Positions 25,441 through 37,364 of a stretch of DNA of 64,000 bases are shown here, one piece after another. How positions within the stretch are numbered: the first letter of the stretch is position 1; each line of letters starts with the position of its first letter. The notes beneath the pieces were generated by a model. The model searched no databases. It saw nothing but the letters and a program-made list of their open reading frames with translations, and was not told where the DNA came from. This stretch comes from Argopecten irradians (taxonomy: Eukaryota; Mollusca; Bivalvia; Pectinida; Pectinidae). Made by a program: the position numbers and the translations under genes. Where the stretch lies: the NCBI RefSeq assembly GCF_041381155.1, contig NC_091134.1:55005944-55069943 (forward strand), written 5' to 3'.

Positions 25441-26709
25441 AGAGCGGTGACTCGCGGGTTTCCGACAAACATAGAGTGGTGAGAGCGGTGACTCGTGGGT
25501 TTCCGACAAACATAGAGCGGTGAGAGCGATGACTCGTGGGTTTCCGACAAACATAGAGTGGTGAGAGCGATGACTCGTGGGTTTCCGACAAACATAGTGA
25601 GTGGTGAGAGCGGTGACTCGTGGGTTTCCGACAAACATAGAGTGGTGAGAGCGGTGACTCGTGGGTTTCCGACAAACATAGAGTGGTGAGAGCGGTGAGT
25701 CGTGGGTTTCCGACAAACATAGAGTGGTGAGAGCGATGACTCGTGGGTTTCCGACAAACATAGAGCGGTGAGAGCGATGACTCGTGGGTTTCCGACAAAC
25801 ATAGAGTGGTGAGAGCGGTGACTCGTGGGTTTCCGACAAACATAGAGTGGTGAGAGCGGTGACTCGTGGGTTTCCGACAAACATAGAGTGGTGAGAGCGG
25901 TGACTCGTGGGTTTCCGACAAACATAGAGTGGTGAGAGCGGTGACTCGTGGGTTTCCGACAAACATAGAGTGGTGAGAGCGGTGACTCGTGGGTTTCCGA
26001 CAAACATAGAGTGGTGAGAGCGATGACTCGTGGGTTTACGACAAACATAGAGTGGTGAGAGCGATGACTCGTGGGTTTCCGACAAACATAGAGTGGTGAG
26101 AGCGGTGACTCGTGGGTTTCCGACAAACATAGAGTGGTGAGAGCGGTGACTCGTGGGTTTCCGACAAACATAGAGTGGTGAGAGCGATGACTCGTGGGTT
26201 TCCGACAAACATAGAGTGGTGAGAGCGATGACTCGTGGGTTTCCGACAAACATAGAGTGGTGAGAGCGGTGACTCGTGGGTTTCCGACAAACATAGAGTG
26301 GTGAGAGCGGTGACTCGTGGGTTTCCCGACAAACATAGAGTGGTGAGAGCGGGTGACTCGTGGGTTTCCGACAAACATAGAGTGGTGAGAGCGGTGACTC
26401 GTGGGTTTACGACAAACATAGAGTGGTGAGAGCGATGACTCGTGGGTTTTCGACATAGAGTGGTGAAGCATGGGGGAAGGGCGATGACTCGTGGGTTTCC
26501 GACAAACATAGAGTGGTGAGAGCGGTGACTCGTGGGTTTCCGACAAACATAGAGTGGTGAGAGCGGTGACTCGTGGGTTTCCGACAAACATAGAGTGGTG
26601 AGAGCGATGACTCGTGGGTTTCCGACAAACATAGAGTGGTGAGAGCGATGACTCGTGGGTTTCCGACAAACATAGAGTGGTGAGAGCGGTGACTCGTGGG
26701 TTTTCGACG
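25441..26709. repeat. 41-bp minisatellite, 31 copies
   Basis: The unit contains GTGACTCGTGGGTTTCCGAC followed by AAACATAGAGTGGTGAGAGCG. About 31 copies run from 25,441 to 26,709 with few changes. One site is either G or A (GCGGTGACTC or GCGATGACTC) and the A form always appears in two neighbouring copies. One unit near 26,450-26,490 is irregular. Because 41 is not a multiple of three and the unit has no stop on the minus strand, all three minus frames stay open for hundreds of codons; these are not taken as genes. Confidence 0.95.
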
Positions 26710-26924
26710 ATGATAGCAAAAATGTGTAGTATTTTTCAAAACTTTGCTTTACTAATAGTAATAGGCCTGCACCACGTCACAGCAAAGACTGCATCATTAT
26801 CTGTCTTTTGAGCAATAATATTGCAGTTAGAGCTTTTTTATGAAGTACGAAATAATAATTATTTTGATTACAATATGTTTTATATGTACTCAACTTAATA
26901 TATAGGAAAGAAATCACTTTTTCA
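26710..26924. other. Short unassigned stretch
   Basis: AT-rich linker between the minisatellite and the LINE remnant. No recognisable feature. Confidence 0.4.
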
Positions 26925-27569
26925 GATGGAAAAACAATTACAAAACTTTATTAACCTTTCACCTAAACATGCATATAATTTATTTGAAAAATTAGTATGT
27001 CCCGTGATGAGTTATGGGTGTGAAGTGTGGGGTTTTCACTCTGGGTTGGCAGTAGAAAAGGTTCATTTAAGGTTTTGTAAGAGATAAATGGAGTGAAAAC
27101 TTCGACACAGAACAACTTTATTTACGAAGAATTAGGATGTTTGCCACTAAAACTCAAGAGATATTTTAAGATAATTAAATATTGGCTACAGATTGTCCAT
27201 CATAAGAAAAATGTATTGGTGAAGTCAGTCTATGATGAACTTTATCAACAAACTGAATCATATAGAATAATTAACTGGGCAAAATTAGTAAAACAATTAT
27301 TATGTACGTATGGTTTTGGTTATGTTTGGTTACAACAACAAGTTGGAAACGAAAAGGTATTTTTAGAATTATTCCAAACTAGAGTTAAAGATATTTTTTA
27401 TACAAAACTGGCATAGTGAGCTGGTAGATTCGCCAAGGGCAAGATGTTATTTATTGTTTACAAATGAATTTGGATATAAGAGTTATCTCGATACTGTAAA
27501 TATTGAAAAATATAGAAAAGCTCTAACGAAGATTAGAACATCATCACATAGATTGAAATATGATATGAA
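26925..27569 (+). pseudogene. LINE (non-LTR retrotransposon) ORF2 3' remnant
   Basis: Three neighbouring frames read as the part of a LINE polyprotein that follows the reverse transcriptase: LVCPVMSYGCEVWGFHSG near 26,995-27,050, then VKTSTQNNFIYEELGCLP from 27,092 and IIKYWLQIVHH, then SPRARCYLLFTNEFGYKSY and KYRKALTKIRTSSHRL up to 27,560. The order matches Jockey/CR1-like elements known from invertebrates. At least two frameshifts and stop codons separate the pieces, so it is dead. The reverse transcriptase, endonuclease and 3' end are missing; the LTR element starts where the last frame is still open. Confidence 0.8.
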
Positions 27570-29131
27570 TGTGGCCAAGTGGACTATTCCACTATTAATT
27601 AGTTAATTGGTATTTTATTAATTTGATTGTATTGTATATTGATACATGGGTTGTATATTGTTTTAATTTCATTTGTTTTAAAGTAATTTCTTTCAGGTCA
27701 ATGTAATGTGATGTCTCACTGAATTATGTATCACAGAGTGTGGTAAGTGCTCTGTGATATACAAGTAATGTATATATGTAGAGTGAGCTCACTCACTCTG
27801 CCTGGTGAGCTATAAATAGATTTTACCTGTGTATGTATGAAGTATGTATGGTCATGTGACTTGTCTTTGTGAATGTCCACTATTAAATGTACTGTCCATG
27901 TCCTGTGTGCATGTAGAGTAAAGTCCAGTGTTTGACCTTGACCTGACCTATCTGACCTGTTGTTTTATTGGTTAATATATTTTTGGAGGGAAAGTCTTTG
28001 TCCAAAAATTAGACAGTAGCTTGAGATCTGGGGAAGGAGCAACATCTCCCCTTTTTGGAGATATATATCATGATACGCGCCAATAAGCTACAAACCCAAA
28101 TGTAAGTCTAATACTTTTTATATTATCTTTTTACATATTATTTTGGTATCTAAAGTATGGTAATTAAGAAATGTAGATTTATTCAATTAATTATTGAGTA
28201 AGTGTATACATTTTGTATAGAGTGGAATTCGAAATAGATTGTAACTTAAATTTGTTATATCTCTAAATCCAGTATGAATTTAGTAACTGTGTAATTTGTG
28301 TATGTGTTTTAAAAGTAATTGTGTATGGTTTTATACTTGTTACTGATTGATTTATTTATAAATCTTTCAGTGGAATCATGTAGATGTCTGCTATTGTGCT
28401 GTATACATTATAAGCATAAGCAACCCTTTACCCATAGTTGAGGTAAGCAACATACACATTATAGTTAGAAATGCTTTGTATATTAATCTGATAAAGTAAG
28501 ATATTATTGAATTTGCTATAATATGTAACCCACTGTAATTGGTATATTTATGTGTATATTGGAATAATATCTATTTTCCATATTGTACTAGTTTTAATGG
28601 TGTTAAGTGTGCAAGTGGATTATTTCCCCTTGTTCGTAACAAGTGGGTTACTTCCCCTTGTTACCTGACAAGCGGATTACCTCCCCTTGTGTATATTGTA
28701 CTCTTTATGTATATTTATAATGTATAGGGTAAATATTTCTTTTTATCTATCATGCTAATGCATGGTTGTAAGGTAATGGTTACTACCTTTACTGATAGGA
28801 AATTATAAAGTTTTACTTATGTATTTGTATCTATATAACTGTGATATTTCGATAGGGATAACTTGTCTAGTGTACACGTTGAGTATTGTATGTTAGTTAT
28901 GGTAGCGATCCTAATGTACTTTTATTTATATGTTTCAGGGTTCTATCTACATGTCTATCTATCTATATCTATATCAATAAGCAGATACATGTACGTACAT
29001 CCATTGTTGTATATGGACCAACTGAACCCACATGCAGGCAGTACAATATTTATGGTGAATAAATACCAGTGAACCCGACCCGGTTGTCCCTGAGTTTTAA
29101 TTGCTAAGATCCAGTTCGCAACCCGGTTACA
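27570..29131 (+). repeat. 5' LTR
   Basis: Starts TGTGGCCAAGTGG and ends CAACCCGGTTACA, matching 35,802-37,364 almost base for base. It has the usual TG...CA ends. Inside are four TGACCT half-sites at 27,933-27,958, a three-copy 28-29-bp repeat at 28,613-28,691 and possible TATA-like and AATAAA-like signals (GAATAAATACC near 29,058). Confidence 0.95.
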
Positions 29132-30301
29132 AATTGGCGCCCATGTAGGGACCTGCATGGAACATGAGAGGAATTCAGTTGGAGTTTTCAAGTTACCATA
29201 TATTCCTGATGGCAAAGTTGATGTGAATTGTGCAGTGCCTATATAGTCCAGTGTTTGGATATATAGTTAGTGTGTTGGACATACATATATTCTATTTGGA
29301 ATATACCTTGAATTCTATATGGAGGTGAACCCGATGCCGGATGATGTCCACTCGCTTTGTGATACAGCATACGGTAGGTGATGTTGATCAAGACTGAACT
29401 TTACATTATTACTGTAATGATAGACCACCGCAGTGAGGTGACCATGGAACTTTGTAAAGAATTACTCTGTTGATTAACCATGATTGCTGATGTGACCTTG
29501 ACCCCCGAACTTTCAGTTCACATGTATCCTTATGCATATACATTATAATTACATGTGATTCAGTTGGAGGATCCAGAAGTGCCTGATTTGTGAAAAGAGC
29601 ATTTATTATAAAGTTAACCAGCTGTGATTGAACATTTTAATAGGAAATTTATTCTTTAATATTGATTTACATATTTATTTGATAATTCTTTGGTCAATTT
29701 GATTTTTTGCTACTAGTCATTTATATATCATGTAAACTTTGATGAAATACCTTTTTTTTTCTAATTTCATTTTGATTACACTTGACCAATTTGAACTTTT
29801 TTTGTTGTCAATTAGACTTCGGGTTTGTTGGCAGACAGTAAGTGATACTTCCTTCGCTAAATTATTTTTTTGTTATTTTTCTTTTGCTATAAATTATAGT
29901 GGTACTTGTTTTTTTGGGAACGTCTTTTGGATAGGATTTATAGGTTTTTCCTGACAACACCTGACTACAACAGAGACACAGTCCCGTGTACATTACATGT
30001 ATGTGTTATGCGTGAGGTAACAGGTGTTGTGGTGTTACATGTTCAGTGTTCTGTGTTTGTACTTCGTGTTCTTTTGCAGGTTAGGTAATACAGGTATATG
30101 CATGTTATTCTATCACTTGATATGTATGTGCTGAGTTGTCTTCCTTTATTTCATCTTCGTTGCAGGTGTTAGACACATATTTATTTCACTGCCTTGTTAC
30201 ACGAATGTTTATTTTGGTGGAAATTGTTTACATTTGCTTATATTCCAGCCACTTCTGTCATTGCGCGCAGCATTTTTGAGCTATTCAGACTTTGATTTTC
30301 A
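29132..30301 (+). other. Primer-binding stretch and untranslated leader of the LTR element
   Basis: AATTGGCGCCCATGTAGGG lies directly after the LTR, where the tRNA primer site is expected; the TGGCGCC core is typical. The leader up to gag is about 1.15 kb and has no long frame. Confidence 0.65.
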
Positions 30302-31492
30302 GTGCGCATGACTGGGGTTCATTCTGTATTGTTTTATATTATACCTCTATTATTGGCATTTGTCCTTCGATACCCCTCAAATTTACTAAAGATGTCGGAT
30401 TCCGAGAATGGAGCGGTGGAGGAACAGCAACAGCAAGAGATGGAGTCGAGTGATGAGGGAGCAGCACTGTTAGATGCCTTCTCCAAATTAGGAGTGAAGC
30501 CCAAGTTTGAGTCGCCTGCTGACCTGGAACGGTGGATGTTCGAATTTGCAAGGAGCAAAATGGAATCGGCGAACCAGCAACAGTCTAGTCAGCCTCGGGT
30601 GGAACCCATACAGAAGCCTACTCAGACTATAACAGTTCACCAACAGATGCCTAGGCTGTCTACGTTCTCCGGGGAGAAAGGTAAGGCGGATACCACATAT
30701 GAACAGTGGCGGTATGAGGTAGATGGGTACTTAAGGGATCAACAGCACTCGCGCCCCACTATCCTCCAGGCTGTAAGGAGATCGTTAAAGGGTGAGGCAG
30801 GACAGGTGGCTATGACTGTGGGATATGAGGCCACATTGGCAGAGGTTTTGGATAAGCTGGATGGCATATATAAGGCAGATGAGCAAGGAGACGACCTTAT
30901 GCAGGAGGTATATACAGCGCATCAGAGAGATGATGAAGATGCTACGAGATGGGGATGCAGACTGGAGAAGCTATTCACCAAGGCCATACGAGAAGGGGAG
31001 TACATCTTACCATCAAAGGCCAATATGCTGTTAAGGAGGATATTTTGGAAGGGTCTCAGGAAGCCACTAAGACTACTTACAGCCCACAAGTATGACAGCA
31101 TTCAGGATTTTGATGAGCTGAGGGCAGCGGTACGTAAAGTAGAGAAGGAAGAAATGGAACCGGAGGCTACCTCCAAGAAAGCTGTATCCAAGATGGCCAG
31201 TACATCTGCAGATACCCCGGAACATGCTTCATCTGAGATGCAAGAGTTAAAGGCAATGATCAATCAGCTCAGCACTGAAGTGTCCAAGGTGAGAGCCTGG
31301 CAAGACAAAAAGGATGGAAGGGAAACGGGGAAGAGTAAGAGGACAGACCAGCCACCTACTCAGCGACGAGAGGAAAGGACATGCTGGAGATGTGGACAGG
31401 TGGGTCACCTGAAACTTAATTGTCGTGTCCGATTGGATCACCAACGGAAACCTTTAAACTTCAACGCACCTGCAGGTTCGGGCAAGCTGTAG
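30302..31492 (+). CDS. gag region of the LTR element
   Basis: Encodes the structural gag-type protein (up to 396 residues; an inner start giving MSDSENGAVEEQQQQ at about 30,392 is as likely as the first one). It has an acidic, glutamine-rich N-terminal part, a middle region of the retrotransposon gag type, and a zinc knuckle CWRCGQVGHLKLNC near the end (about 31,381-31,422) that would bind the element's RNA. A single copy of the knuckle is usual in this family. Confidence 0.85.
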   Translation: MRMTGVHSVLFYIIPLLLAFVLRYPSNLLKMSDSENGAVEEQQQQEMESSDEGAALLDAFSKLGVKPKFESPADLERWMFEFARSKMESANQQQSSQPRVEPIQKPTQTITVHQQMPRLSTFSGEKGKADTTYEQWRYEVDGYLRDQQHSRPTILQAVRRSLKGEAGQVAMTVGYEATLAEVLDKLDGIYKADEQGDDLMQEVYTAHQRDDEDATRWGCRLEKLFTKAIREGEYILPSKANMLLRRIFWKGLRKPLRLLTAHKYDSIQDFDELRAAVRKVEKEEMEPEATSKKAVSKMASTSADTPEHASSEMQELKAMINQLSTEVSKVRAWQDKKDGRETGKSKRTDQPPTQRREERTCWRCGQVGHLKLNCRVRLDHQRKPLNFNAPAGSGKL

Positions 31493-31499
31493 GTGTTTG

Positions 31500-34400
31500 T
31501 AAAAGTAGCCCGGCCAGTGGAACTTCTGGGGACACAGAAGGTCTTGTGGGACAACCCAATGAGACGACATTATTAGTGGAAGGAGTGGAAACAAGAGCCC
31601 TTTTGGACACAGGATCTACAGTGTCAACATTGAGCCACAGTTTTTACGAGACAAATTTTAAGGACCAGCCTATACAGTCATTGAAAGATGTCCTACACGT
31701 GGAGTGTGCGGATGGAGAGGCCTTGCCTTATTATGGCTACATCGAAGCTAACATCATCCCCATCTGTCACAGGATGCCACAACAATGACTATCGATGTTT
31801 GTTCCTAGTGGTACCCGATAGCGGATACAACTCGTCAGTACCCATATTATTGGGCACTAACATTCTGAACATTATCATGGAGGAACTCCTTGAAACGAAG
31901 GGACAAAGATTTCTTCAGACAGCTAGTCTTAGGACTCCTTGGTACTTAGCGTTCCGTTGCATGCTTCTGAGGGATAGACAGCTAGAGCGTCACAGTAACC
32001 GGCTAGCACTTGTGAGGTCTGCAGAGTCCAAGCGCATCACAGTCATGCCTAACACCACGATAACCATACAGGGTTTTATGGACAAGAAGCTCCCTTACTT
32101 GCCGGTCTGCGCTATACTACAACCTACACCAGAAGCGGTTATTACTGAGGACTTGGACATCACACCCACCCTCGTGCCATACAATCGAGACGCCAAAGGA
32201 CTTATACCGGTACAGATATCCAACGTCAGTACTCGAACAGTGACCATATCTCCCAAGGCGTTACTATGTGAGCTGCAACCAGTGACCGTAGAGACGATCC
32301 AGACCACGTCAGAAGAACATAGGGACTTGAGATATCTAGAGGACATACCAGTTGGTATTAGCACAGAGGACCTAACAGCGGAGCAGTTGATGAAGGGGAA
32401 GGATCTCATCTGTAAGTTTGATGACGTCTTTTCTAAAGATGATCTGGATATTGGCCATTCCCGGCTAGTCAAACACCGGATAGAGGTAACGGATGGTATA
32501 CCTTTCAGACAGCGACACCGAAGGATACCACCATCCATGATTGATGAGGTTCGCAGTCATCTTCAGCAGCTGTTAGCAGCAGGTATTATACGGAAATCCC
32601 ACTCACCATGGACGTCCAATGTAGTCCTATGCCGCAAGAAAGATGGGAAGCTTAGGATGTGTGTAGACTACAGACAATTGAACCAGAGAACCATAAAGGA
32701 CGCCTACGCACTTCCAAGAATTGAAGATATCCTGGACTCATTAGCTGGAAATAAATACTTCACCGTGCTTGATATGAAGTCCGGATACCACCAGTTGGAA
32801 ATAGATGAGGATCATAAGGCGAGAACAGCATTTACCGTTGGAGCGCTTGGGTTTTATGAATTTAACCGACTGCCCTTTGGACTGGCTAACGCACCAGCGA
32901 CGTATCAGCGCCTTATGGAAGAATGCCTGGGAGACCTTCATTTAACGTATTGTTTCATTTATCTGGATGACTTTATCATCTTTTCCGACACTTACGAGGA
33001 ACATCTACTGAGGGTGGAGAAAGTACTGCAGCGGATTCGGGAGTCAAACTTGAAGCTTTCTCCGAAGAAATGTGCTTTCTTCATGCCGAGGGTCAAGTAT
33101 GTCGGACATATTGTCTCAGCAGATGGAGTAGAGCCGGACCCCGACAAAGTGGAGAAGGTAAAGACATGGCCACGCCCTAGTACTCCAGAGGAAGTGAGGC
33201 AGTTTCTCGGATTCATAGGATATTACCGGAAATTTATAAAGGATTTTTCCAAGATAGCCCGACCCCTGACCGATTTAATGCCTACACCTAGGAAGACGAA
33301 TGGTAAAGGGAAATTGAAGGCATTGCCACCCCGAGAATGGAAATGGGAAGTTGAGCAAGAGGATGCCTTCACAGCACTCAAGGATGCATTGATTTCTCCG
33401 CCCATTCTCGGATACCCGGACTTTAAGAAGCCTTTCGAAGTACATACTGATGCTTCCCTTAAAGGCCTAGGAGCTGTCCTTTATCAGGAACAGGAAGGAA
33501 GAAAACGGGTTATCGCATACGCCAGCAGGGGTTTGAGTAAATCTGAGAGGAACTATCCGGCACACAAGCTAGAGTTTCTGGCTCTTAAATGGGCACTTTG
33601 CGAGAAGTTTCACGACTACCTATATGGACAGAACTTCACAGTGATGACAGACAACAATCCATTAACGTACATATTAACAACGGCGAAACTCGATGCCACA
33701 GGGCATAGATGGGTAGCGGCCCTCTCTTCATACAACTTCAATATAGTATATCGACCAGGGGTCAGCAATGCAGATGCAGACGGTCTCTCTCGACTACCAC
33801 AGACCATATCAACGGACACTGTGAGGGCCATTTGTGGAGTCATGCAGCCTAATCCCTACGTGGAGAGTCTATGTTTGTCACACACAACACCAGACCCTGA
33901 TGAAGAAAAGGATGTACCATCCATGAGTTTCGCTAAGATGTCAACGACAGAGCTGAGGATCATACAGTTAGAGGACCCAGTCCTCAGTTCATGGATCCCT
34001 CATGTTGAAGCGGGAGTAAAACCCAGATGGAAAGATGTCCCGAAAGCAGAAGCCGCTCTTTACAAGACCTTCGGGAAACTGAAGATGAGAGAAGGGATGC
34101 TTTATAAGGAGGTGGTTGGCGATGATGGACCGTCATATAAGCTGGTTATCCCCAAAAAGCTGAAGATGGAGGTATTACAAGGGCTTCATGATACCATGGG
34201 ACACCCTGCTAGAGACCGGACCATCTCCTTAGTGAGAGACAGGTTCTATTGGCCCAACATGTATCAGGAAATAGAGGAATATGTCAGTAATTGTCATCGG
34301 TGCATCAAAAGGAAAGCACATACCAAACAAGTGGCCCCTCTAGTGAACATCAAGACCACTCAACCGCTGGAGCTGGTCTGTGTTGACTTCACTACTCTAG

Positions 34401-35768
34401 AGACATCCAAGGGAGGGTACCAGCACATTTTGGTTATAACGGACCATTTCACCAAGTACGCCCAAGCAATACCAACCAAGAACATGACGGCAAAGACAAC
34501 AGCGGATGCTATCTTCAATGATTTTATCATACACTATGGAATGCCGAAACGGATCCACAGTGATCAAGGGGCAAACTTTGAAGGAAAGCTGATTCATGAG
34601 CTCTGCCAACTCACAGGAATCGATAAGTCAAGGACCACCCCATATCACCCAATGGGTAACGGCCAATGTGAACGTTTTAACCGAACTCTTTTTTATATGC
34701 TTGGAACCCTCAATAACAAGGAGAAAGCCAATTGGAGGAAGTTTGTCGGACCCATAGTACATTCCTACAATTGTACTCGTCACGAAACTACCAACCAGTC
34801 TCCATTCTTTCTGATGTTTGGGAGGGAACCGAGACTACCAATCGACCTGGCCTTCGGGGTGGACACTAACCAACAATCTCAGTCAGTATCTGACTACGGA
34901 AGAAATCTTCGGGAACGGTTAAGGGAAGCTTACAGGATAGCCTCTGAACATACACAGAAATCCCAAGAAAAACAGAAAAAGTACTATGACAGAAAGGCAA
35001 GAGGTGCGGTAATACAGGAAGGTGAACCGGGTACTGGTGAAACGGGTAGCATGGGATGGAAAGCATAAGATTGCAAACCGTTGGGAGGACGAGGTTTATA
35101 TTGTCCTCACGCAACCCAACCAGGATATACCTGTATATGAGGTTCAACAGGAGAATGGAGAAGGCCGGATCAGGACTCTTCATAGAAATCTCCTGTTACC
35201 TATTGGTTCCCTTCCGCCTCGAATAACAGAGGAGCCGAGTGCACCAAAACCACTGCCTAGAAAGATGCCAAGACGGAATTGCCCTCCAAGAAAACAACCA
35301 GAAATCCAGAACGCTGACAGCGAGTCTGAAGATGACATGGTGGTTGCTGTGAATACAGAACTGGAGGCGCAGAGGGAATGGTCCTCACCAGAGCCTTCTG
35401 TTGATGAAACAACGGAAAGTGACCAGGAAGCCCAAGATGAGGATCATGATTCCAGGATCGGCATCACGGATGGTCAGGACGCTGCAGAGTCTGAATCCGA
35501 GAGTGAGGCAAATGGGGCAGTGGAGTCCCCAGTTCCAGCCAGGAGGTCAAATCGCGACAGACAACCTCCCACTTGGCAAAGGACGGGAGAATTTGTTATG
35601 TCACAGAAAAGTATTATAAAGTCTGAGCCCGATTGGTTGACCCGTGCCAACTTTATACGAACATTAGCGCGGGATGGCACATTCGACACAGCATCTGACA
35701 GAGTGGCTGATGCATTGCTATGCGTCATTACAGGAGCAAAACAAGAATCTACAGAGGAAAATGGATAA
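31500..35768 (+). CDS. pol region of the LTR element
   Basis: Domains in order: aspartic protease with LLDTGSTVSTLS near 31,598-31,633; reverse transcriptase about 32,540-33,110 with FIYLDDFIIFS (catalytic YLDD near 32,960); RNase H about 33,420-33,800 with HTDASLKGLGAVLY; integrase with an HHCC zinc finger near 34,190-34,330 and the D, D, E core near 34,385, 34,560 and 34,670 (HSDQGANFEG, GQCERFNRT). The last part, to 35,768, has the GPY/F-like position and an acidic, low-complexity tail. The order places it in Ty3/Gypsy. As a unit it looks nearly whole, with a small number of breaks. Confidence 0.9.
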
Positions 35769-35786
35769 AAACGAGGACGTTTTTCT

Positions 35787-35801
35787 AAAGAAGGAGGTGT
35801 A
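35787..35801 (+). other. Polypurine tract of the LTR element
   Basis: AAAGAAGGAGGTGTA sits directly before the 3' LTR, where plus-strand DNA synthesis is primed in LTR elements. Confidence 0.75.
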
Positions 35802-37364
35802 TGTGGCCAAGTGGACTATTCCACTATTAATTAGTTAATTGGTATTTTATTAATTTGATTGTATTGTATATTGATACATGGGTTGTATATTGTTTTAATT
35901 TCATTTGTTTTAAAGTAATTTCTTTCAGGTCAATGTAATGTTGATGTCTCACTGAATTATGTATCACAGAGTGTGGTAAGTGCTCTGTGATATACAAGTA
36001 ATGTATATATGTAGAGTGAGCTCACTCACTCTGCCTGGTGAGCTATAAATAGATTTTACCTGTGTATGTATGAAGTATGTATGGTCATGTGACTTGTCTT
36101 TGTGAATGTCCACTATTAAATGTACTGTCCATGTCCTGTGTGCATGTAGAGTAAAGTCCAGTGTTTGACCTTGACCTGACCTATCTGACCTGTTGTTTTA
36201 TTGGTTAATATATTTTTGGAGGGAAAGTCTTTGTCCAAAAATTAGACAGTAGCTTGAGATCTGGGGAAGGAGCAACATCTCCCCTTTTTGGAGATATATA
36301 TCATGATACGCGCCAATAAGCTACAAACCCAAATGTAAGTCTAATACTTTTTATATTATCTTTTTACATATTATTTTGGTATCTAAAGTATGGTAATTAA
36401 GAAATGTAGATTTATTCAATTAATTATTGAGTAAGTGTATACATTTTGTATAGAGTGGAATTCGAAATAGATTGTAACTTAAATTTGTTATATCTCTAAA
36501 TCCAGTATGAATTTAGTAACTGTGTAATTTGTGTATGTGTTTTAAAAGTAATTGTGTATGGTTTTATACTTGTTACTGATTGATTTATTTATAAATCTTT
36601 CAGTGGAATCATGTAGATGTCTGCTATTGTGCTGTATACATTATAAGCATAAGCAACCCTTTACCCATAGTTGAGGTAAGCAACATACACATTATAGTTA
36701 GAAATGCTTTGTATATTAATCTGATAAAGTAAGATATTATTGAATTTGCTATAATATGTAACCCACTGTAATTGGTATATTTATGTGTATATTGGAATAA
36801 TATCTATTTTCCATATTGTACTAGTTTTAATGGTGTTAAGTGTGCAAGTGGATTATTTCCCCTTGTTCGTAACAAGTGGGTTACTTCCCCTTGTTACCTG
36901 ACAAGCGGATTACCTCCCCTTGTGTATATTGTACTCTTTATGTATATTTATAGAGTATAGAGTAAATATTTCTTTTTATCTATCATGCTAATGCATGGTT
37001 GTAAGGTAATGGTTACAACCTTTACTGATAGGAAATTATAAAGTTTTACTTATGTATTTGTATCTATATAACTGTGATATTTCGATAGGGATAACTTGTC
37101 TAGTGTACACGTTAAGTATTGTATGTTAGTTATGGTAGCAATCCTAATGTACTTTTATTTATATGTTTCAGGGTTCTATCTACATGTCTATCTATCTATA
37201 TCTATATCAATAAGCAGATACATGTACGTACATCCATTGTTGTATATGGACCAACTGAACCCACATGCAGGCAGTACAATATTTATGGCGAATAAATACC
37301 AGTGAACCCGACCCGGTTGTCCCTGAGTTTTAATTGCTAAGATCCAGTTCGCAACCCGGTTACA
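35802..37364 (+). repeat. 3' LTR
   Basis: Same sequence as 27,570-29,131 apart from about eight differences. Ends CAACCCGGTTACA, after which TATACAGATG is unrelated to the 5' flank. Confidence 0.95.

Larger units (their letters stand above)
27570..37364 (+). mobile_element. Ty3/Gypsy LTR retrotransposon, nearly whole, young
   Basis: The 9,795-bp element has two LTRs of about 1.56 kb, a primer-binding-like stretch after the first, a leader of about 1.1 kb, gag with a zinc knuckle, pol in the order protease, reverse transcriptase, RNase H, integrase (the Ty3/Gypsy order), and a polypurine tract before the second LTR. No envelope-like gene was seen. The LTRs differ at about eight positions, roughly 0.5 percent, so insertion was recent. 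Coding looks nearly whole with perhaps two or three interruptions of frame, some of which may be the frame change the family uses between gag and pol. The flanks show no clear target duplication. Confidence 0.93.

Noticed and set aside
25441-26709. CRISPR-like array of direct repeats
   Set aside because: Units are contiguous with no unique spacers, in an animal genome; it is a minisatellite.
25321-26739. Long minus-strand frames (up to 419 codons) encoding a 41-residue repeat
   Set aside because: They are the translation of a noncoding 41-bp minisatellite; all three frames are open for the same reason, and no start context, splice site or known domain supports a gene.
28539-29072. Short frames in the LTRs, present in both copies
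   Set aside because: Same sequence in both LTRs and no relation to any retroelement protein.
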